Positions 52,707-62,924 are shown, counted from the stretch's first letter. The stretch is 64,000 nucleotides of DNA from DASQZK01 sp963809925 (GCA_963809925.1 CAWELH010000004.1:1054001-1118000), one strand, 5' to 3'. Numbers and translations are program-made. The notes: generated by a model not told the origin, from the sequence alone.

Positions 52707-54524
52707 ATGGGGATGACGATGACAGAAAAGATCCTTGCTGCCCATAGTGGTCAGGATACAGTAAAACCGGGTGATATCATTGATGTGGTTATAGATGCCA
52801 GAGTAGCCAGGGATTTTGGAGGAGCTAATGTGGTCAAAAATATCAATGATTATGATCTTGGGATTGAAGATCCATCGAGGACTTTCTTCACCTTCGATTG
52901 TAATCCGACAGGTTCTGATCAAAAATACACCGCCAATCAGCACACCTGTCGTGTGTTTGCACGAAATCACGGTATCAAGGTTTACGATATTAACAAAGGT
53001 ATCGGTACTCATATACTAATTGAGGAAGGCCTAGCTTTTCCGGGTTCCACTGCGGTTTCGACCGATTCACACGCGAACATCCTGGGTGCCATTGGAGCAT
53101 TCGGACAGGGAATGGGTGACAAAGACATCGCCGCTGCCTGGAGCAAGGGGAAAGTGTGGTTTAAAGTACCAGCTTCTGTAAAAATATATCTGAAAGGAAA
53201 GTTTCCTGATTCGGTCTCTGCAAAAGATATCGTACTGAATCTTCTTTTCCATTTTGGACCTGAAAAACTACTCGGATATGCAGTGGAAATTTATGGTGAT
53301 GACATTGATCATCTGAGTCTTGACGATAGGATCACCATTTCATCGATGGCTACTGAAATGGGAGCCATAATTATTCTATTTCCCCCAAACAAAGCGGTCA
53401 TGAGGTATTGCAGGTCACGGACGAGAAAACATGTTGAGCCGGTCGCAGCGGATCCCGATGCCGAATATGCCTGGATTGAAAAATTGAACGCCACTGAATT
53501 TAATCGCAGGGTTTCCCTGCCCGGTCAGCCAGCCGATGCTGTTGAAGCGTTAAAACTGGAAAAGATCAGAATTGATTCAGTTTTTATCGGGAGCTGCACC
53601 AATGGCAGGATCAGTGATATGCGTGCTGCAGCAGGCATTCTCAGGGGAAGAAAAGTTGCAGAAGGTGTCATCCTGAAAATTGTCCCCTCCACCGATCTTG
53701 TCTGGCAACGATGTCTTGATGAGGGACTGATCGACGTCTTTAAGGAAGCCGGGGCAATGGTTTCAAATGCCGGATGTGCCGGATGTGCTGCAGGTCAGGT
53801 GGGGCAAAACGGTCCGGGTGAAGTGAGTGTAAGTACAGGAAACAGAAACTTTCCCGGTAAACAAGGGAAAGGAGATGTGTATCTTGCTTCACCCGAGGTG
53901 GCGGCGGCGTCCGCCATTGCAGGTTTTATTACCACTCCCGACAGGATCCCGGATGAACCTTTGATCACCGACCACGAAGAAAAGCCAAAACACAAATCTG
54001 AAGAGCGCAGAGTTATACCTGAACGAACTGACACCGGAAAACCGGTAATACTGAAGGGTAGGGCATGGCTCATCAATAAAAGTAACATAGATACGGATAT
54101 GATCTATCATAACCGCTATCTTGCCGTTACCGAACTTTCAGATATGGGTAAGTATACCTTCGACAATCTTGAAGGTTATACTACTTTTGCTGAAAAGGCC
54201 CTGAAAGGTGACATCATTTTTACAGGAAGCAATTTTGGTGCAGGCAGCTCACGGCAACAGGCGGTCGATTGTTTCATATCCCTCGGAATTCAGGCATTGG
54301 TTGCAGGCTCTTTTGGGGCCATTTATGAGAGGAATGCCATTAATGCGGGCTTTCCTGTGTTCACATCAGCAAAGATAGATGAGCTTGGTATCACAGATGG
54401 TGATGAGGTTATGATAGACCTGAAAAGTGGTGAGATTAAAAACATCAGTAAAAAAACAAAAATTATGGTTGATAAATTCTCGGAAGTTCAGATGGAGATT
54501 TATCAGAATGGAGGCCTGTTTTAA
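52707..54524 (+). CDS. Fused LeuC-LeuD-type dehydratase, first copy
   Basis: The 605-residue cytoplasmic protein joins an aconitase-family large domain (about residues 1-420) to a swivel domain (about 445-605), which are usually separate LeuC and LeuD chains. Fe-S ligands are in GSCTNGRISDM and GCAGCAAG. The substrate region has VSTDSHANILGAIGAFGQG, and the swivel motif is GSNFGAGSSRQQAVDCF with the catalytic-type Ser. It would move a hydroxyl on a C5-C7 di/tricarboxylate (isopropylmalate, homoaconitate or similar). No leuA or leuB is near. It is 30 bases before asnA. Confidence 0.82.
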   Translation: MGMTMTEKILAAHSGQDTVKPGDIIDVVIDARVARDFGGANVVKNINDYDLGIEDPSRTFFTFDCNPTGSDQKYTANQHTCRVFARNHGIKVYDINKGIGTHILIEEGLAFPGSTAVSTDSHANILGAIGAFGQGMGDKDIAAAWSKGKVWFKVPASVKIYLKGKFPDSVSAKDIVLNLLFHFGPEKLLGYAVEIYGDDIDHLSLDDRITISSMATEMGAIIILFPPNKAVMRYCRSRTRKHVEPVAADPDAEYAWIEKLNATEFNRRVSLPGQPADAVEALKLEKIRIDSVFIGSCTNGRISDMRAAAGILRGRKVAEGVILKIVPSTDLVWQRCLDEGLIDVFKEAGAMVSNAGCAGCAAGQVGQNGPGEVSVSTGNRNFPGKQGKGDVYLASPEVAAASAIAGFITTPDRIPDEPLITDHEEKPKHKSEERRVIPERTDTGKPVILKGRAWLINKSNIDTDMIYHNRYLAVTELSDMGKYTFDNLEGYTTFAEKALKGDIIFTGSNFGAGSSRQQAVDCFISLGIQALVAGSFGAIYERNAINAGFPVFTSAKIDELGITDGDEVMIDLKSGEIKNISKKTKIMVDKFSEVQMEIYQNGGLF

Positions 54525-54554
54525 GATATATTTGAGAACCCTAAAATACCTGTC

Positions 54555-55589
54555 ATGAAATTAATTATTCCGGAAGGCTATAAGCCTATTCTCGATTTAA
54601 AACAAACTGAGAAAGCCATTAAGCTGGTAAAAGACACGTTTGAGATGTCCCTCGCATCGGAGTTGCGACTGAGAAGGGTTACTGCACCGCTATTCGTTCT
54701 CAGGGGCACAGGCATCAATGATGATCTGAACGGTATTGAACGACCCGTATCATTTAAGATAAAGGACATGGCGGATAAGACCGCAGAAATCGTCCATTCA
54801 CTTGCCAAATGGAAAAGAATGATGCTCCGTGATTACGATATCAGAATAGGATATGGAATATACACAGATATGAATGCGCTGCGGCCCGATGAAGAATTGG
54901 ATAACCTGCATTCCATCTATGTGGATCAATGGGACTGGGAGAGGGCGATCAATTCTGAAGACCGCAACCTGGAAGTCCTGAAAAATGCAGTGATAAGAAT
55001 CTATGATGTAATTAAAAGGGTTGAATTCCAGATCTACGAATATTACCCTGAAATCGAACCTTTCCTACCCCGGGAGATTACTTTTATTCATTCTGAGGAT
55101 CTCTTTAACATGTATCCAAATCTGCCCCCTCGTGAAAGAGAACACAAAGCGGCAGAACAATTCGGTGCTATATTTATTATAGGGATTGGCGGCCTCCTTC
55201 CGGATGGTAAACCGCACGATGGCCGTGCACCGGATTACGATGACTGGACGACAGAAACAGGAAGTGGTCATGCCGGACTGAATGGTGATATCATTTTATG
55301 GAATCCTGTGCTTAAGATGGCATTCGAACTTTCATCCATGGGGATCAGGGTCGACAAGAAGGCCCTGGAGCAACAGCTTATTATTCGGAAATGCGAAGAA
55401 CGTTCGGAACTTCTTTTCCATCGAAGATTACTCAATGATGAGCTGCCCGAGGCCATCGGTGGTGGGATAGGACAGTCAAGGTTGTGTATGTTTTTACTTC
55501 GGAAAGCCCATATCGGTGAGATACAATCCAGTATCTGGCCGGGAGAAATGGTAGCTCACTGTAAAAAATCCGGGATTATCCTGATCTGA
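54555..55589 (+). CDS. asnA: Aspartate-ammonia ligase
   Basis: The 344-residue enzyme makes asparagine from aspartate, ammonia and ATP. It has the class II aminoacyl-tRNA synthetase-like fold, with FKIKDMADKTAEIVHSLAKW, YTDMNALRPDEELDNLHSIYVDQWDWE (described by its DMNALR and DQWDWE parts), GRAPDYDDW and the C-terminal GGGIGQSRLCM motif 3. Length is normal. It is close behind the first fused dehydratase and may share its transcript. Confidence 0.96.
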   Translation: MKLIIPEGYKPILDLKQTEKAIKLVKDTFEMSLASELRLRRVTAPLFVLRGTGINDDLNGIERPVSFKIKDMADKTAEIVHSLAKWKRMMLRDYDIRIGYGIYTDMNALRPDEELDNLHSIYVDQWDWERAINSEDRNLEVLKNAVIRIYDVIKRVEFQIYEYYPEIEPFLPREITFIHSEDLFNMYPNLPPREREHKAAEQFGAIFIIGIGGLLPDGKPHDGRAPDYDDWTTETGSGHAGLNGDIILWNPVLKMAFELSSMGIRVDKKALEQQLIIRKCEERSELLFHRRLLNDELPEAIGGGIGQSRLCMFLLRKAHIGEIQSSIWPGEMVAHCKKSGIILI

Positions 55590-55768
55590 GAATTTTTCGT
55601 ACAGATCTTGATTTTGCGATATTTACCAGGTTCTGTAACGGAGGATAAACCAGTGTAGCTTTCATTTTTGTACCAATAAGACGCTCATTACTAATTTATC
55701 GCAGAAAAGGAGAGCCGAAGTTTAAAAAAATGGCAACTTAATTTTAAGGGAACAATCGCAAACATTAT

Positions 55769-55776
55769 TACTTTTG
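55769..55776 (+). promoter_or_regulatory. -7 element upstream of lpxA
   Basis: TACTTTTG matches TAnnTTTG exactly. The predicted start is about 140 bases before the lpxA ATG. No good -33 element is seen. Confidence 0.4.
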
Positions 55777-55782
55777 TCCGCG

Positions 55783-55923
55783 TGGACCTCAAAACGGTCG
55801 TTTAAAAGATACCTGCATGGGCTTTGACACGTAAAAAGGACGCGCGAGTCGACAGACCGAATTGTTAGCTTTCAAATTGAATTTCATAGAATTTAAGCGT
55901 AAACTATTCATTATTATTTATTT
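55783..55923 (+). other. Long leader or small RNA region before lpxA
   Basis: The gap before lpxA contains a predicted 140-base leader, with GTCCGCGTGGAC able to form a small hairpin right at its 5' end. No open frame is seen. It may simply be untranslated leader. Confidence 0.3.
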
Positions 55924-56745
55924 ATGACTATAAATCAGATGAGTATACATCCCAACACAGTAATCCATGAGGAAGCGGTAATTGGTGAAAATGTTAGCAT
56001 TGGCCCCTTCACCTTTATCGATGAAAACGTAGAAATTGGTGAAGGAACCTGGATAGGGCCAAATGTTTCTATTATGAAAGGGGCACGAATAGGAAAAAAC
56101 TGTCAGATCTTTCCTGGAGCTGTTATTTCTGGAATTCCCCAGGATTTGAAATTTGTAGGGGAGGAAACCACGGCTGAAATTGGCGACAATACAACGATAA
56201 GGGAGAGTGTCACCGTAAACAGAGGAACCAGTTCAAAGGGTAAAACGGTGATCGGCAGCAATTGCCTGCTCATGGCAAATGTTCATGTCGGCCACGACTG
56301 CATCGTTGGTAACTATTGTATTATTGGCAACAGTACAGGTGTGGCCGGTGAAGTGGTCATCTATGACTGGGCTATAATCAGTGGCATGTGTGGCATTCAT
56401 CAGTTCAGTACAATCGGTTCCCATTCATTTATCAGTGGACTTAGTAAAGTGCAGAAAGATGTGCCTCCATTTGTAAAGGCTGCCCGTGATCCGCTTTCTT
56501 ACGCAGGATTAAATGTGGTAGGACTTAAAAGAAGAGGATTTAGCTCTGAGCAGATTGGTAATATCCATGAGATATACCGGATTATCTTTCAGTCGGGTAA
56601 GATCACTTCGGAAGCGCTTAAGTGCATTGAGGAGACATTTGCACAGAGTCCTGAGCGTGATGAGATTATTCGCTTTACACGTTCATCCAGGCGAGGCATC
56701 ATCAAAGGTTATAAGGGGAACAACCTGGATGAAGATGTGGAATAA
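55924..56745 (+). CDS. lpxA: UDP-N-acetylglucosamine acyltransferase
   Basis: The 273-residue protein starts lipid A synthesis by transferring a 3-hydroxyacyl chain from ACP to UDP-GlcNAc. The N-terminal two thirds are hexapeptide repeats of a left-handed beta-helix (for example IGENVSIGPF). The catalytic His lies in HVGHDCIVGN. The C-terminal helical part has GLNVVGLKRRGFSSEQI. It is a stand-alone gene without lpxD, lpxC-fabZ or lpxB. Bacteroidota may carry more than one LpxA-like gene, so a second copy elsewhere is possible. Confidence 0.94.
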   Translation: MTINQMSIHPNTVIHEEAVIGENVSIGPFTFIDENVEIGEGTWIGPNVSIMKGARIGKNCQIFPGAVISGIPQDLKFVGEETTAEIGDNTTIRESVTVNRGTSSKGKTVIGSNCLLMANVHVGHDCIVGNYCIIGNSTGVAGEVVIYDWAIISGMCGIHQFSTIGSHSFISGLSKVQKDVPPFVKAARDPLSYAGLNVVGLKRRGFSSEQIGNIHEIYRIIFQSGKITSEALKCIEETFAQSPERDEIIRFTRSSRRGIIKGYKGNNLDEDVE

Positions 56746-56798
56746 TAAGATATAAACCGGTGCCTGAAAGTTTTGCAGGCAGAGTTTGTGGATTTCCT

Positions 56799-58610
56799 TT
56801 ATTTTGAAATATTCGTGTTCTGGACTTTCATCCAGTTTACCAGTCCTTTTTTCTCCAGGATTTCATTCAGTTTTCCTGGCAGAGGTTCGAAATGAAACAC
56901 CTTGCTCCCAGTTTTTACAGTACCTGTCGATGTATCTATTTCTATAGGATCACCTTCCTTCCAGGCTTCAACTGCAGCAGGAATAACCAGAAGTAAAAGG
57001 CCCTGATTTATGGCTGAGCGGTAGAATATCCTGTTTACCGATTTTACGATCACTGCCTGAATACCGGCATAAGCAAGGCCCACTGCAGGATGTTCACGAG
57101 AACTGCCGCAACCAAAATTTTCACCTGCCAGTATAATGTCACCGGAGGTGACCGACTTTGTAAATTGTGGATCAAATCCGGCGAAGAGATGTGGAAGTAT
57201 AGCGGGCGCATCGGAGCTAAGAACATTGTACGTCAGGTTCCCGGCAAACATTTGGTCAGTATTCAGATTATCAGCATCGGTATAGTTCCAGACGTTACCA
57301 AATCGCCGGCTTTCCGATGCATTGATTTCGAGGGTTGAGGATTGTTCTGTATGAAATGGAAATGTATCACTGGTTGCTTTTCTGCGCGGATCGGTGATCC
57401 TGCCCCTGATCGCCGACCAGGCTACGGTGGCTGGAGAAGCCAGGTATATGGATGCATTTGGGTTACCCATGCGGCCTTTAAAATTCCGGTTGGCGGTTGA
57501 TATCACATTAATGCCGTCGGCGGGAATGCCCTGTCCCGTTCCCAGGCATGGTCCACAGCTTGAACTGAGGACATTCCCTCCCGCCCGGATGAGCGTCTCA
57601 ATGATGCCTTCCTTCATTGCCTCCAGGTAGATTTCCTGAGAGGCCGGAATGACAAGCAGCTGAAAACCATCCGCAATCTTCCGGTTTTTAAGGACTTCAG
57701 CAGCGATCCTGAGATCTTCAATTCTGCCGTTAGTACATGTGCCAATGAGGCCCTGCTGAACAGCGATCCCTTCCACTTCAGACACTGCCCGGATATTATC
57801 TACATGATGAGGCGCAGCAACGACCGGAAAAACGGTTCCGAGATCAATATCGATGACGCGTGCATAGACGGCATCTTCATCAGCCCAAACACCGTTCCGG
57901 ACCTGCGTGTCACCATAAAAGGCTGCCAGGATGTTATCGGGAGGAAATACAGCGTTCTTGGCACCCATCTCTGAAGCCAGATTTGCCAGTGTCATCCGGT
58001 CAGAAATTCCGAGCGTCTGTACACCTTCACCATGGTACTCAATCGACATGTAATTTGCCCCGGCAGAGCCTAGCATACCGATGATCCACAGAGATAAATC
58101 TTTTGCATATACGCCTTCAGGAAGCCGGCTGGTCAGATTCACCCTGATACTCCCGGGAACCATAAACCATGTCTCACCGCTTTTCCATATTCCCGCGGTT
58201 TCCGTCCGGTCGATGCCGGCTGCAAGGGTATTAAATGCGCCGGCAGTACAGGTATGACTATCGCTGCCAACAATGATCATTCCGGGCAAGGCGTGGTACG
58301 ACATGATTTGATGACATATGCCACGACCGGCATCATAAAACTTTTTAATGCCATGTTGCCCCACAAAATCGCGAACAGCCTGGTAATCATTGGCCAGCCT
58401 TGCATTCGTGGGCGGGGCATTATGATCGAGCACAACCAGAAGGCTGTCCGGGAAAACGGGGGAATCACCGTTCATTTTCTCAAAGGTTTTTTTAATACTG
58501 GCGGTATTGTCATGAGAGAGGACGATGGATGGTTTCCTGAAAACGATGGCGCCTGCAGGTGCTCCCAGTATCTTCTCAACAAAGGTTCTTCCCATAATTT
58601 TTTTTTGCAA
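56799..58610 (-). CDS. Fused LeuC-LeuD-type dehydratase, second copy
   Basis: The 603-residue protein has the same fused layout as the one at 52707-54524 but clearly different sequence. Fe-S ligands are in GTCTNGRIEDL and SSCGPCLGTGQG. The substrate region has VGSDSHTCTAGAFNTLAAG, and the swivel motif is GENFGCGSSREHPAVGL, closer to ordinary isopropylmalate isomerase and homoaconitase. It has a distinct loop, DNLNTDQMFAGNLTYN. It converges with lpxA. One of the two copies may be an isopropylmalate isomerase and the other act on another substrate. Confidence 0.82.
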   Translation of the reverse strand: MQKKIMGRTFVEKILGAPAGAIVFRKPSIVLSHDNTASIKKTFEKMNGDSPVFPDSLLVVLDHNAPPTNARLANDYQAVRDFVGQHGIKKFYDAGRGICHQIMSYHALPGMIIVGSDSHTCTAGAFNTLAAGIDRTETAGIWKSGETWFMVPGSIRVNLTSRLPEGVYAKDLSLWIIGMLGSAGANYMSIEYHGEGVQTLGISDRMTLANLASEMGAKNAVFPPDNILAAFYGDTQVRNGVWADEDAVYARVIDIDLGTVFPVVAAPHHVDNIRAVSEVEGIAVQQGLIGTCTNGRIEDLRIAAEVLKNRKIADGFQLLVIPASQEIYLEAMKEGIIETLIRAGGNVLSSSCGPCLGTGQGIPADGINVISTANRNFKGRMGNPNASIYLASPATVAWSAIRGRITDPRRKATSDTFPFHTEQSSTLEINASESRRFGNVWNYTDADNLNTDQMFAGNLTYNVLSSDAPAILPHLFAGFDPQFTKSVTSGDIILAGENFGCGSSREHPAVGLAYAGIQAVIVKSVNRIFYRSAINQGLLLLVIPAAVEAWKEGDPIEIDTSTGTVKTGSKVFHFEPLPGKLNEILEKKGLVNWMKVQNTNISK

Positions 58611-58784
58611 GTTTGGAAAAATCTTTCTTCTGTCTCACAAGAAAGCTTGTTTTTTTAATTGGAGCATGCAAATTAATGATGGTGAAATGATTTTCCATTT
58701 GCAGAGTATTTCCGTCAGGTAGTATGAAAGTAACTTTATCCCGAAGTGTGAATTTGTCAGGACACTTTCAGACATTGTCCAATT

Positions 58785-59375
58785 TCATGTATACAAACCG
58801 GATTTGATTTTCTTCCGTAAGTCAATGTAAAGCAATCCGGCAAGAATAAGAAGTGTCCCGGTCATATAAAGAGGGACCAGAAAAAACTGGGATTCTGAGA
58901 CCATCGATCCCACGAGTGCGGCACCGACGGATATGATGCCCGCCATGACTGCATAGGGCCTTGCCATGTAATACCATGCGAATGGGAATAAATGAGCTCC
59001 TGTGATAATTGCGAAAGTCATTGGCATGTCTTCAGGATGCTTATAAAAAGCGATAAATATGAACGGAAAATAAAAAAGCTGGGCGAGATTAAGCCAGAGT
59101 CCGAGTGATCTCAGTGGATTTCCTTTAACCTTCCATGAGGTCTTCAGAACTTTGGAAAATAACCGTGCAAGGGGCATCATCGGTGCGATGGCAAAAAACA
59201 TCCGGAACGCGTTTAATCTTGGAGGTGCGGGTATTTTCCAGATCAACGCAATAAATGCCCAGCAGACGGTTGCTGCCAGAATAAAACTTAACCCATTTTT
59301 AGTTTTAATTGAAAGTTGAATCCTGATGTGGTTGATATCTTTTACTGAAGGTTGTTTTTCCATGCTCGAACTCAT
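58785..59375 (-). CDS. Predicted membrane protein
   Basis: The 196-residue protein has five to six hydrophobic segments (for example FILAATVCWAFIALIW, AQLFYFPFIFIAFYK, FLVPLYMTGTLLILAGLLYI). I see no signature motif of a transporter or enzyme. Family and function are not recognised. Confidence 0.65.
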   Translation of the reverse strand: MSSSMEKQPSVKDINHIRIQLSIKTKNGLSFILAATVCWAFIALIWKIPAPPRLNAFRMFFAIAPMMPLARLFSKVLKTSWKVKGNPLRSLGLWLNLAQLFYFPFIFIAFYKHPEDMPMTFAIITGAHLFPFAWYYMARPYAVMAGIISVGAALVGSMVSESQFFLVPLYMTGTLLILAGLLYIDLRKKIKSGLYT

Positions 59376-59516
59376 TTCTCATTTTTGAGACATCAAAAGT
59401 AATGGAATTAAGTATAAATGACAAGAAGCAGGTCATCGGGAATGCTTTCCCCGAACAGCAGTGTGGCTCTGATGCACTGGTCAAAGAAATATGATAGTGG
59501 TTTGCATCAGAAGTCT

Positions 59517-60764
59517 TTATCGACGAAGTCCTTCCCGAGCGGATTTTGTCTGTTGTGAAGACACCAATGCTTCTTTGTGTTGCCGTCCTGTTTGAAAAAT
59601 AAGAAGAGCAATTACCGAAGTAACAGCGATCATGAATGCCACAGGAAGGCTTGTCGTGGTATGGAACAAACCTATGCTGGCCGAAGTCAGTCCTGCGATT
59701 CCGATCCGTATTGTCCCAATGAGAGCAGAGGCACTTCCCAGGTTGCCGGTCAGGGGCTCAAAGGCAAGGGCAAGGGCATTTGGCGAGGTAAATCCGAGGA
59801 AAGTCAACAGGATAAACAGCAGGATTATCGTTGCAATTTCACCATACCAGCCATTAAACGCCCCAAGTAAAAATATCATTGAAGCTATGACCTGTCCAAA
59901 TAAGGCCAGCCTGAAAATTTGTCTGCTCGAGAGTTTTCTGAGTAGCAATACATTTAACTGACTGCCACCGATAAAACCAACCGACAGGACGGCAAAAATG
60001 ATCCCGAAGTTTTGGGGCGTGACATTGAATACCTGCATAAAAATAATAGGCGAGCCGGCAACATATATAAACAGCGTGGCGAATGAGAATGCACCGGAAA
60101 GTGCATATGTCAGGAAACTCTTTTCAGTGAGAATGGAAATATATCTTGCTGACTGGTCTCTGATCCTGAGGGAAACAGAAGGATCAGCCTTGTACTTAAC
60201 AGGCAGGACAAAATAAGCCATAACCAGCAGAACCGCGGCTTGCAGAGAAAGGAAGACAAATATCCATTCCCAACCCAAATGGGCGGTGATGAAACCGCCT
60301 ATGGTAGGAGCAAGCAGGGGAGAACTGCCGATCACCAGGATGAGCATTGAAAAAGCCCTTGCACTTTCTTCCTGTGTGAAAAAGTCACGGACCATGCTGA
60401 CTGCGGCTACGCTAGCGGCCGATGCACCCAGCGCCTGGAAGAACCTGAAAACGATAAAGGCTGTTTCATTCCATGCCAACATACAGGCGAGGCTTGTCAG
60501 GATACTGATTCCCAGACCGATGTAGAGCGGTTTCTTTCTGCCGAACCTATCGAGCAGCGGGCCGTAAAGCAACTGTCCGAGCGCAAAACCGATAAAGAAT
60601 GTAGTCAGTGAAAAGGACAGCACAGCCGTTGTAGTACCGAAATGATTGGCAATACCTGGTACAGCAGGTAAATATGTATCAACAGAAAACGGTACAAGTG
60701 TGGTTAGTACTCCCAGAACAAGGATGATTTTCGTCTTTTGCCTCCGGTCGGAATCATTTCTCAT
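59517..60764 (-). CDS. Bcr/CflA-type multidrug MFS transporter
   Basis: The 415-residue inner-membrane protein has twelve probable helices. The opening VDTYLPAVPGIANHF and the loop GQLLYGPLLDRFGRKKPLYIG are the hallmark of the Bcr/CflA drug/H+ antiporter group. FRFFQALGASAASVAAVSMVRDFF, described by its QALGAS core, is also typical. It exports small hydrophobic or amphipathic compounds; the natural substrate is unknown. Transcribed leftward between the unknown membrane protein and the sulfatase. Confidence 0.88.
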   Translation of the reverse strand: MRNDSDRRQKTKIILVLGVLTTLVPFSVDTYLPAVPGIANHFGTTTAVLSFSLTTFFIGFALGQLLYGPLLDRFGRKKPLYIGLGISILTSLACMLAWNETAFIVFRFFQALGASAASVAAVSMVRDFFTQEESARAFSMLILVIGSSPLLAPTIGGFITAHLGWEWIFVFLSLQAAVLLVMAYFVLPVKYKADPSVSLRIRDQSARYISILTEKSFLTYALSGAFSFATLFIYVAGSPIIFMQVFNVTPQNFGIIFAVLSVGFIGGSQLNVLLLRKLSSRQIFRLALFGQVIASMIFLLGAFNGWYGEIATIILLFILLTFLGFTSPNALALAFEPLTGNLGSASALIGTIRIGIAGLTSASIGLFHTTTSLPVAFMIAVTSVIALLIFQTGRQHKEALVSSQQTKSAREGLRR

Positions 60765-60933
60765 ACAGACAAGAACAAGTTTTTGGCAGTATGGTTTTAT
60801 TGGAAGCCCTGTTTTAAGGTCGTTTTCAAAGCGTAAGTTTCGGTATAGAATTAGTGGTTGGAGGGGTATCCAGTAAATTTTTTTCGTACAACTCCAAATG
60901 CCATTAATAATGCCAGGCAGCCGGACCTCCGTG

Positions 60934-62763
60934 TTATTCCGGTTTCTTCCAGCTCAGGTGGACTTCCGAACCACCAACATTCTCGAAATAATCAAGACGC
61001 AGATTAACTTTTTGATCTTTCTCCAGGGTGATCTGCCCCTCATGAATCTGCACACCATGAGGGTTCCAGTCGTCGATAATAAGCTCATCATCCACCCAGA
61101 GCCGGACTCCATCATCGGCGGCGGTGTAAAAATTGTAAGTTCCAGTCGCCGGAATATCAAGTTTTCCGGTCCATCGTATGCTAAAACCATCGGCCGGTAT
61201 TCCTTCCGGGGCGCCGCCATTCCATTCAAAGTTGATCTGTGGATCGGTCCTGGTAAATGCCAGGGACGTAAATGTCTTATCCCTGTAGTACCCTCCTGTG
61301 AGGCCACCCTGTTCACCGGTTGAATTATACAGGCTTTGATCCGGAATAGACTCAGTAGCAGGCATGAAGGTAAAGTCAAAAATGTCCAGTTCAGGTTTAC
61401 TGTGAGCCGATCTCATGAGCGCCGAAAGTTTACTGACAATTTCAGGATGCTGTTCTTTGAGATCCATGGTTTCCCCGATATCATCTTTGAGGTTATACAG
61501 TTCATAATGCTCTGGAAGAATGTTGCGCTTTGTCCTGATGAGTTTCCAGTCACCATTGCGGACAGCCTGCATATATTTCATATACCAGGGCACACCGAAT
61601 TCAAAATAAAGGTAGTCATGCTGTTGCAGCTGCTTCTTTCCTGTCAGTGTACTTCTGAAAGAAATCCCATCGGTGGGAGGTGTAAATGTTGTACCGGCAA
61701 AGTCACAGAATGTTGCGGCCAGATCCCAGTGTGCCCAGATCACGTCGCTTTCTGTTCCGGCAGGTACAATACCAGGACCCCAGGCTATCATTGGCACCCG
61801 TATTCCACCTTCATACAGGTCGCGTTTAATGCCGCGTAGCGGCCCATTGTCCCTGAAATACTCATTTTTATGGCCGCTGTAGCCTTCGTCGGCGCCATTA
61901 TCACTGGCAAACAAAACTATTGTGTTTTTATCCAGATGCAGATCCTTCAGAAGGTGCAGGATCCTTCCGACATCCCCGTCGAGTTTGGTGATCATCCCGG
62001 CGTATTCCGCATACGGCATGTCATTTCGTTTAAATTCACCGTTACGGTATGGGATTTCTTTAAAAATACTATTGCCCTTTTCGTCAAGGTACGGTTCCAG
62101 ATCCTTCTGCGGAACAAGTAATTCGGCATGAGGAAGGCGTACAGGCAAGTAAGCAAAGAAATGCCTGGCCTTGTTATCCCTGATAAATTTCATGGCATCA
62201 TCGATCACGTATTCATATGAATAGCGTCCAGAGTCGATAGCAATGTTTTGCGTTTTTCCATCGGCAATCTTATTTATGGAATCCTGGTAATAATAATGTG
62301 CTACGACCTGGTCCGTATAACCGGTAAAGGCATCCCATGCTTTAAGAGTCGGATCGCCCGTGGTGCCTGCATTGCCAAGGCCCCACTTTCCAAACATTCC
62401 TGTAATGTAACCTGCCTTTCGGAGATGCCGGGTAAAAACAGTGTCACTTTCCCTTAGAAAGATATTATCGGCATTTCCCCTAATATATGCATGTCCTGTG
62501 TGCAATCCCGTCATTAGTGTACACCGGGAGGGTGCACATACTGTACTTCCTGCATAAAACTGTGTGAACCTCATACCTTCACCGGCCATCCTGTCAATGT
62601 TCGGGGTTTTGATCATGTTCTGGCCATAACATCCAAGATCACCATATCCGAGGTCATCGGCCAGAATGTAAATGATATTCGGTGACCCGGTATTCCTGTC
62701 GGGAATGCAACTGCTTAACGCCAGCATCATACCGGCAACGACCGTAAGATTGGGATTCTGCAT
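60934..62763 (-). CDS. Exported sulfatase with C-terminal PA14 domain
   Basis: The 609-residue protein has a short hydrophobic N-terminus ending in ALSSC, so it is likely lipid-anchored. The sulfatase domain (about residues 25-440) has the metal-binding ILADDLGYGDLGCYG and the formylglycine signature VCAPSRCTLMTG, whose Cys must be converted to formylglycine by a separate maturase. Other landmarks are ASDNGADEGYSGHKNEYF and GGIRVPMI. Residues about 490-609 form a PA14 domain (WTGKLDIPATGTYNFYTAADDG), probably for carbohydrate binding. It should desulfate a polysaccharide. Confidence 0.92.
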   Translation of the reverse strand: MQNPNLTVVAGMMLALSSCIPDRNTGSPNIIYILADDLGYGDLGCYGQNMIKTPNIDRMAGEGMRFTQFYAGSTVCAPSRCTLMTGLHTGHAYIRGNADNIFLRESDTVFTRHLRKAGYITGMFGKWGLGNAGTTGDPTLKAWDAFTGYTDQVVAHYYYQDSINKIADGKTQNIAIDSGRYSYEYVIDDAMKFIRDNKARHFFAYLPVRLPHAELLVPQKDLEPYLDEKGNSIFKEIPYRNGEFKRNDMPYAEYAGMITKLDGDVGRILHLLKDLHLDKNTIVLFASDNGADEGYSGHKNEYFRDNGPLRGIKRDLYEGGIRVPMIAWGPGIVPAGTESDVIWAHWDLAATFCDFAGTTFTPPTDGISFRSTLTGKKQLQQHDYLYFEFGVPWYMKYMQAVRNGDWKLIRTKRNILPEHYELYNLKDDIGETMDLKEQHPEIVSKLSALMRSAHSKPELDIFDFTFMPATESIPDQSLYNSTGEQGGLTGGYYRDKTFTSLAFTRTDPQINFEWNGGAPEGIPADGFSIRWTGKLDIPATGTYNFYTAADDGVRLWVDDELIIDDWNPHGVQIHEGQITLEKDQKVNLRLDYFENVGGSEVHLSWKKPE

Positions 62764-62792
62764 GGAAATGGAATTTATTGCGTTTGTATACC

Positions 62793-62822
62793 CAAACTTA
62801 CAATTTTTCAGGAATTGTCAAA
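62793..62822 (-). promoter_or_regulatory. Promoter of the sulfatase gene
   Basis: On the minus strand TTTG, an 18-base spacer, then TAAGTTTG gives a near-perfect match to the Bacteroidota promoter, about 30 bases before the ATG. Confidence 0.6.
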
Positions 62823-62924
62823 CGTTTTCGAGCTACCCGCAATAAATTGATTAAAATTCGATAATATTGTATATAAGTTTTCGAAAGGAAAATGAATCAT
62901 ATCTGAAACTTAAAATTCAAATAT

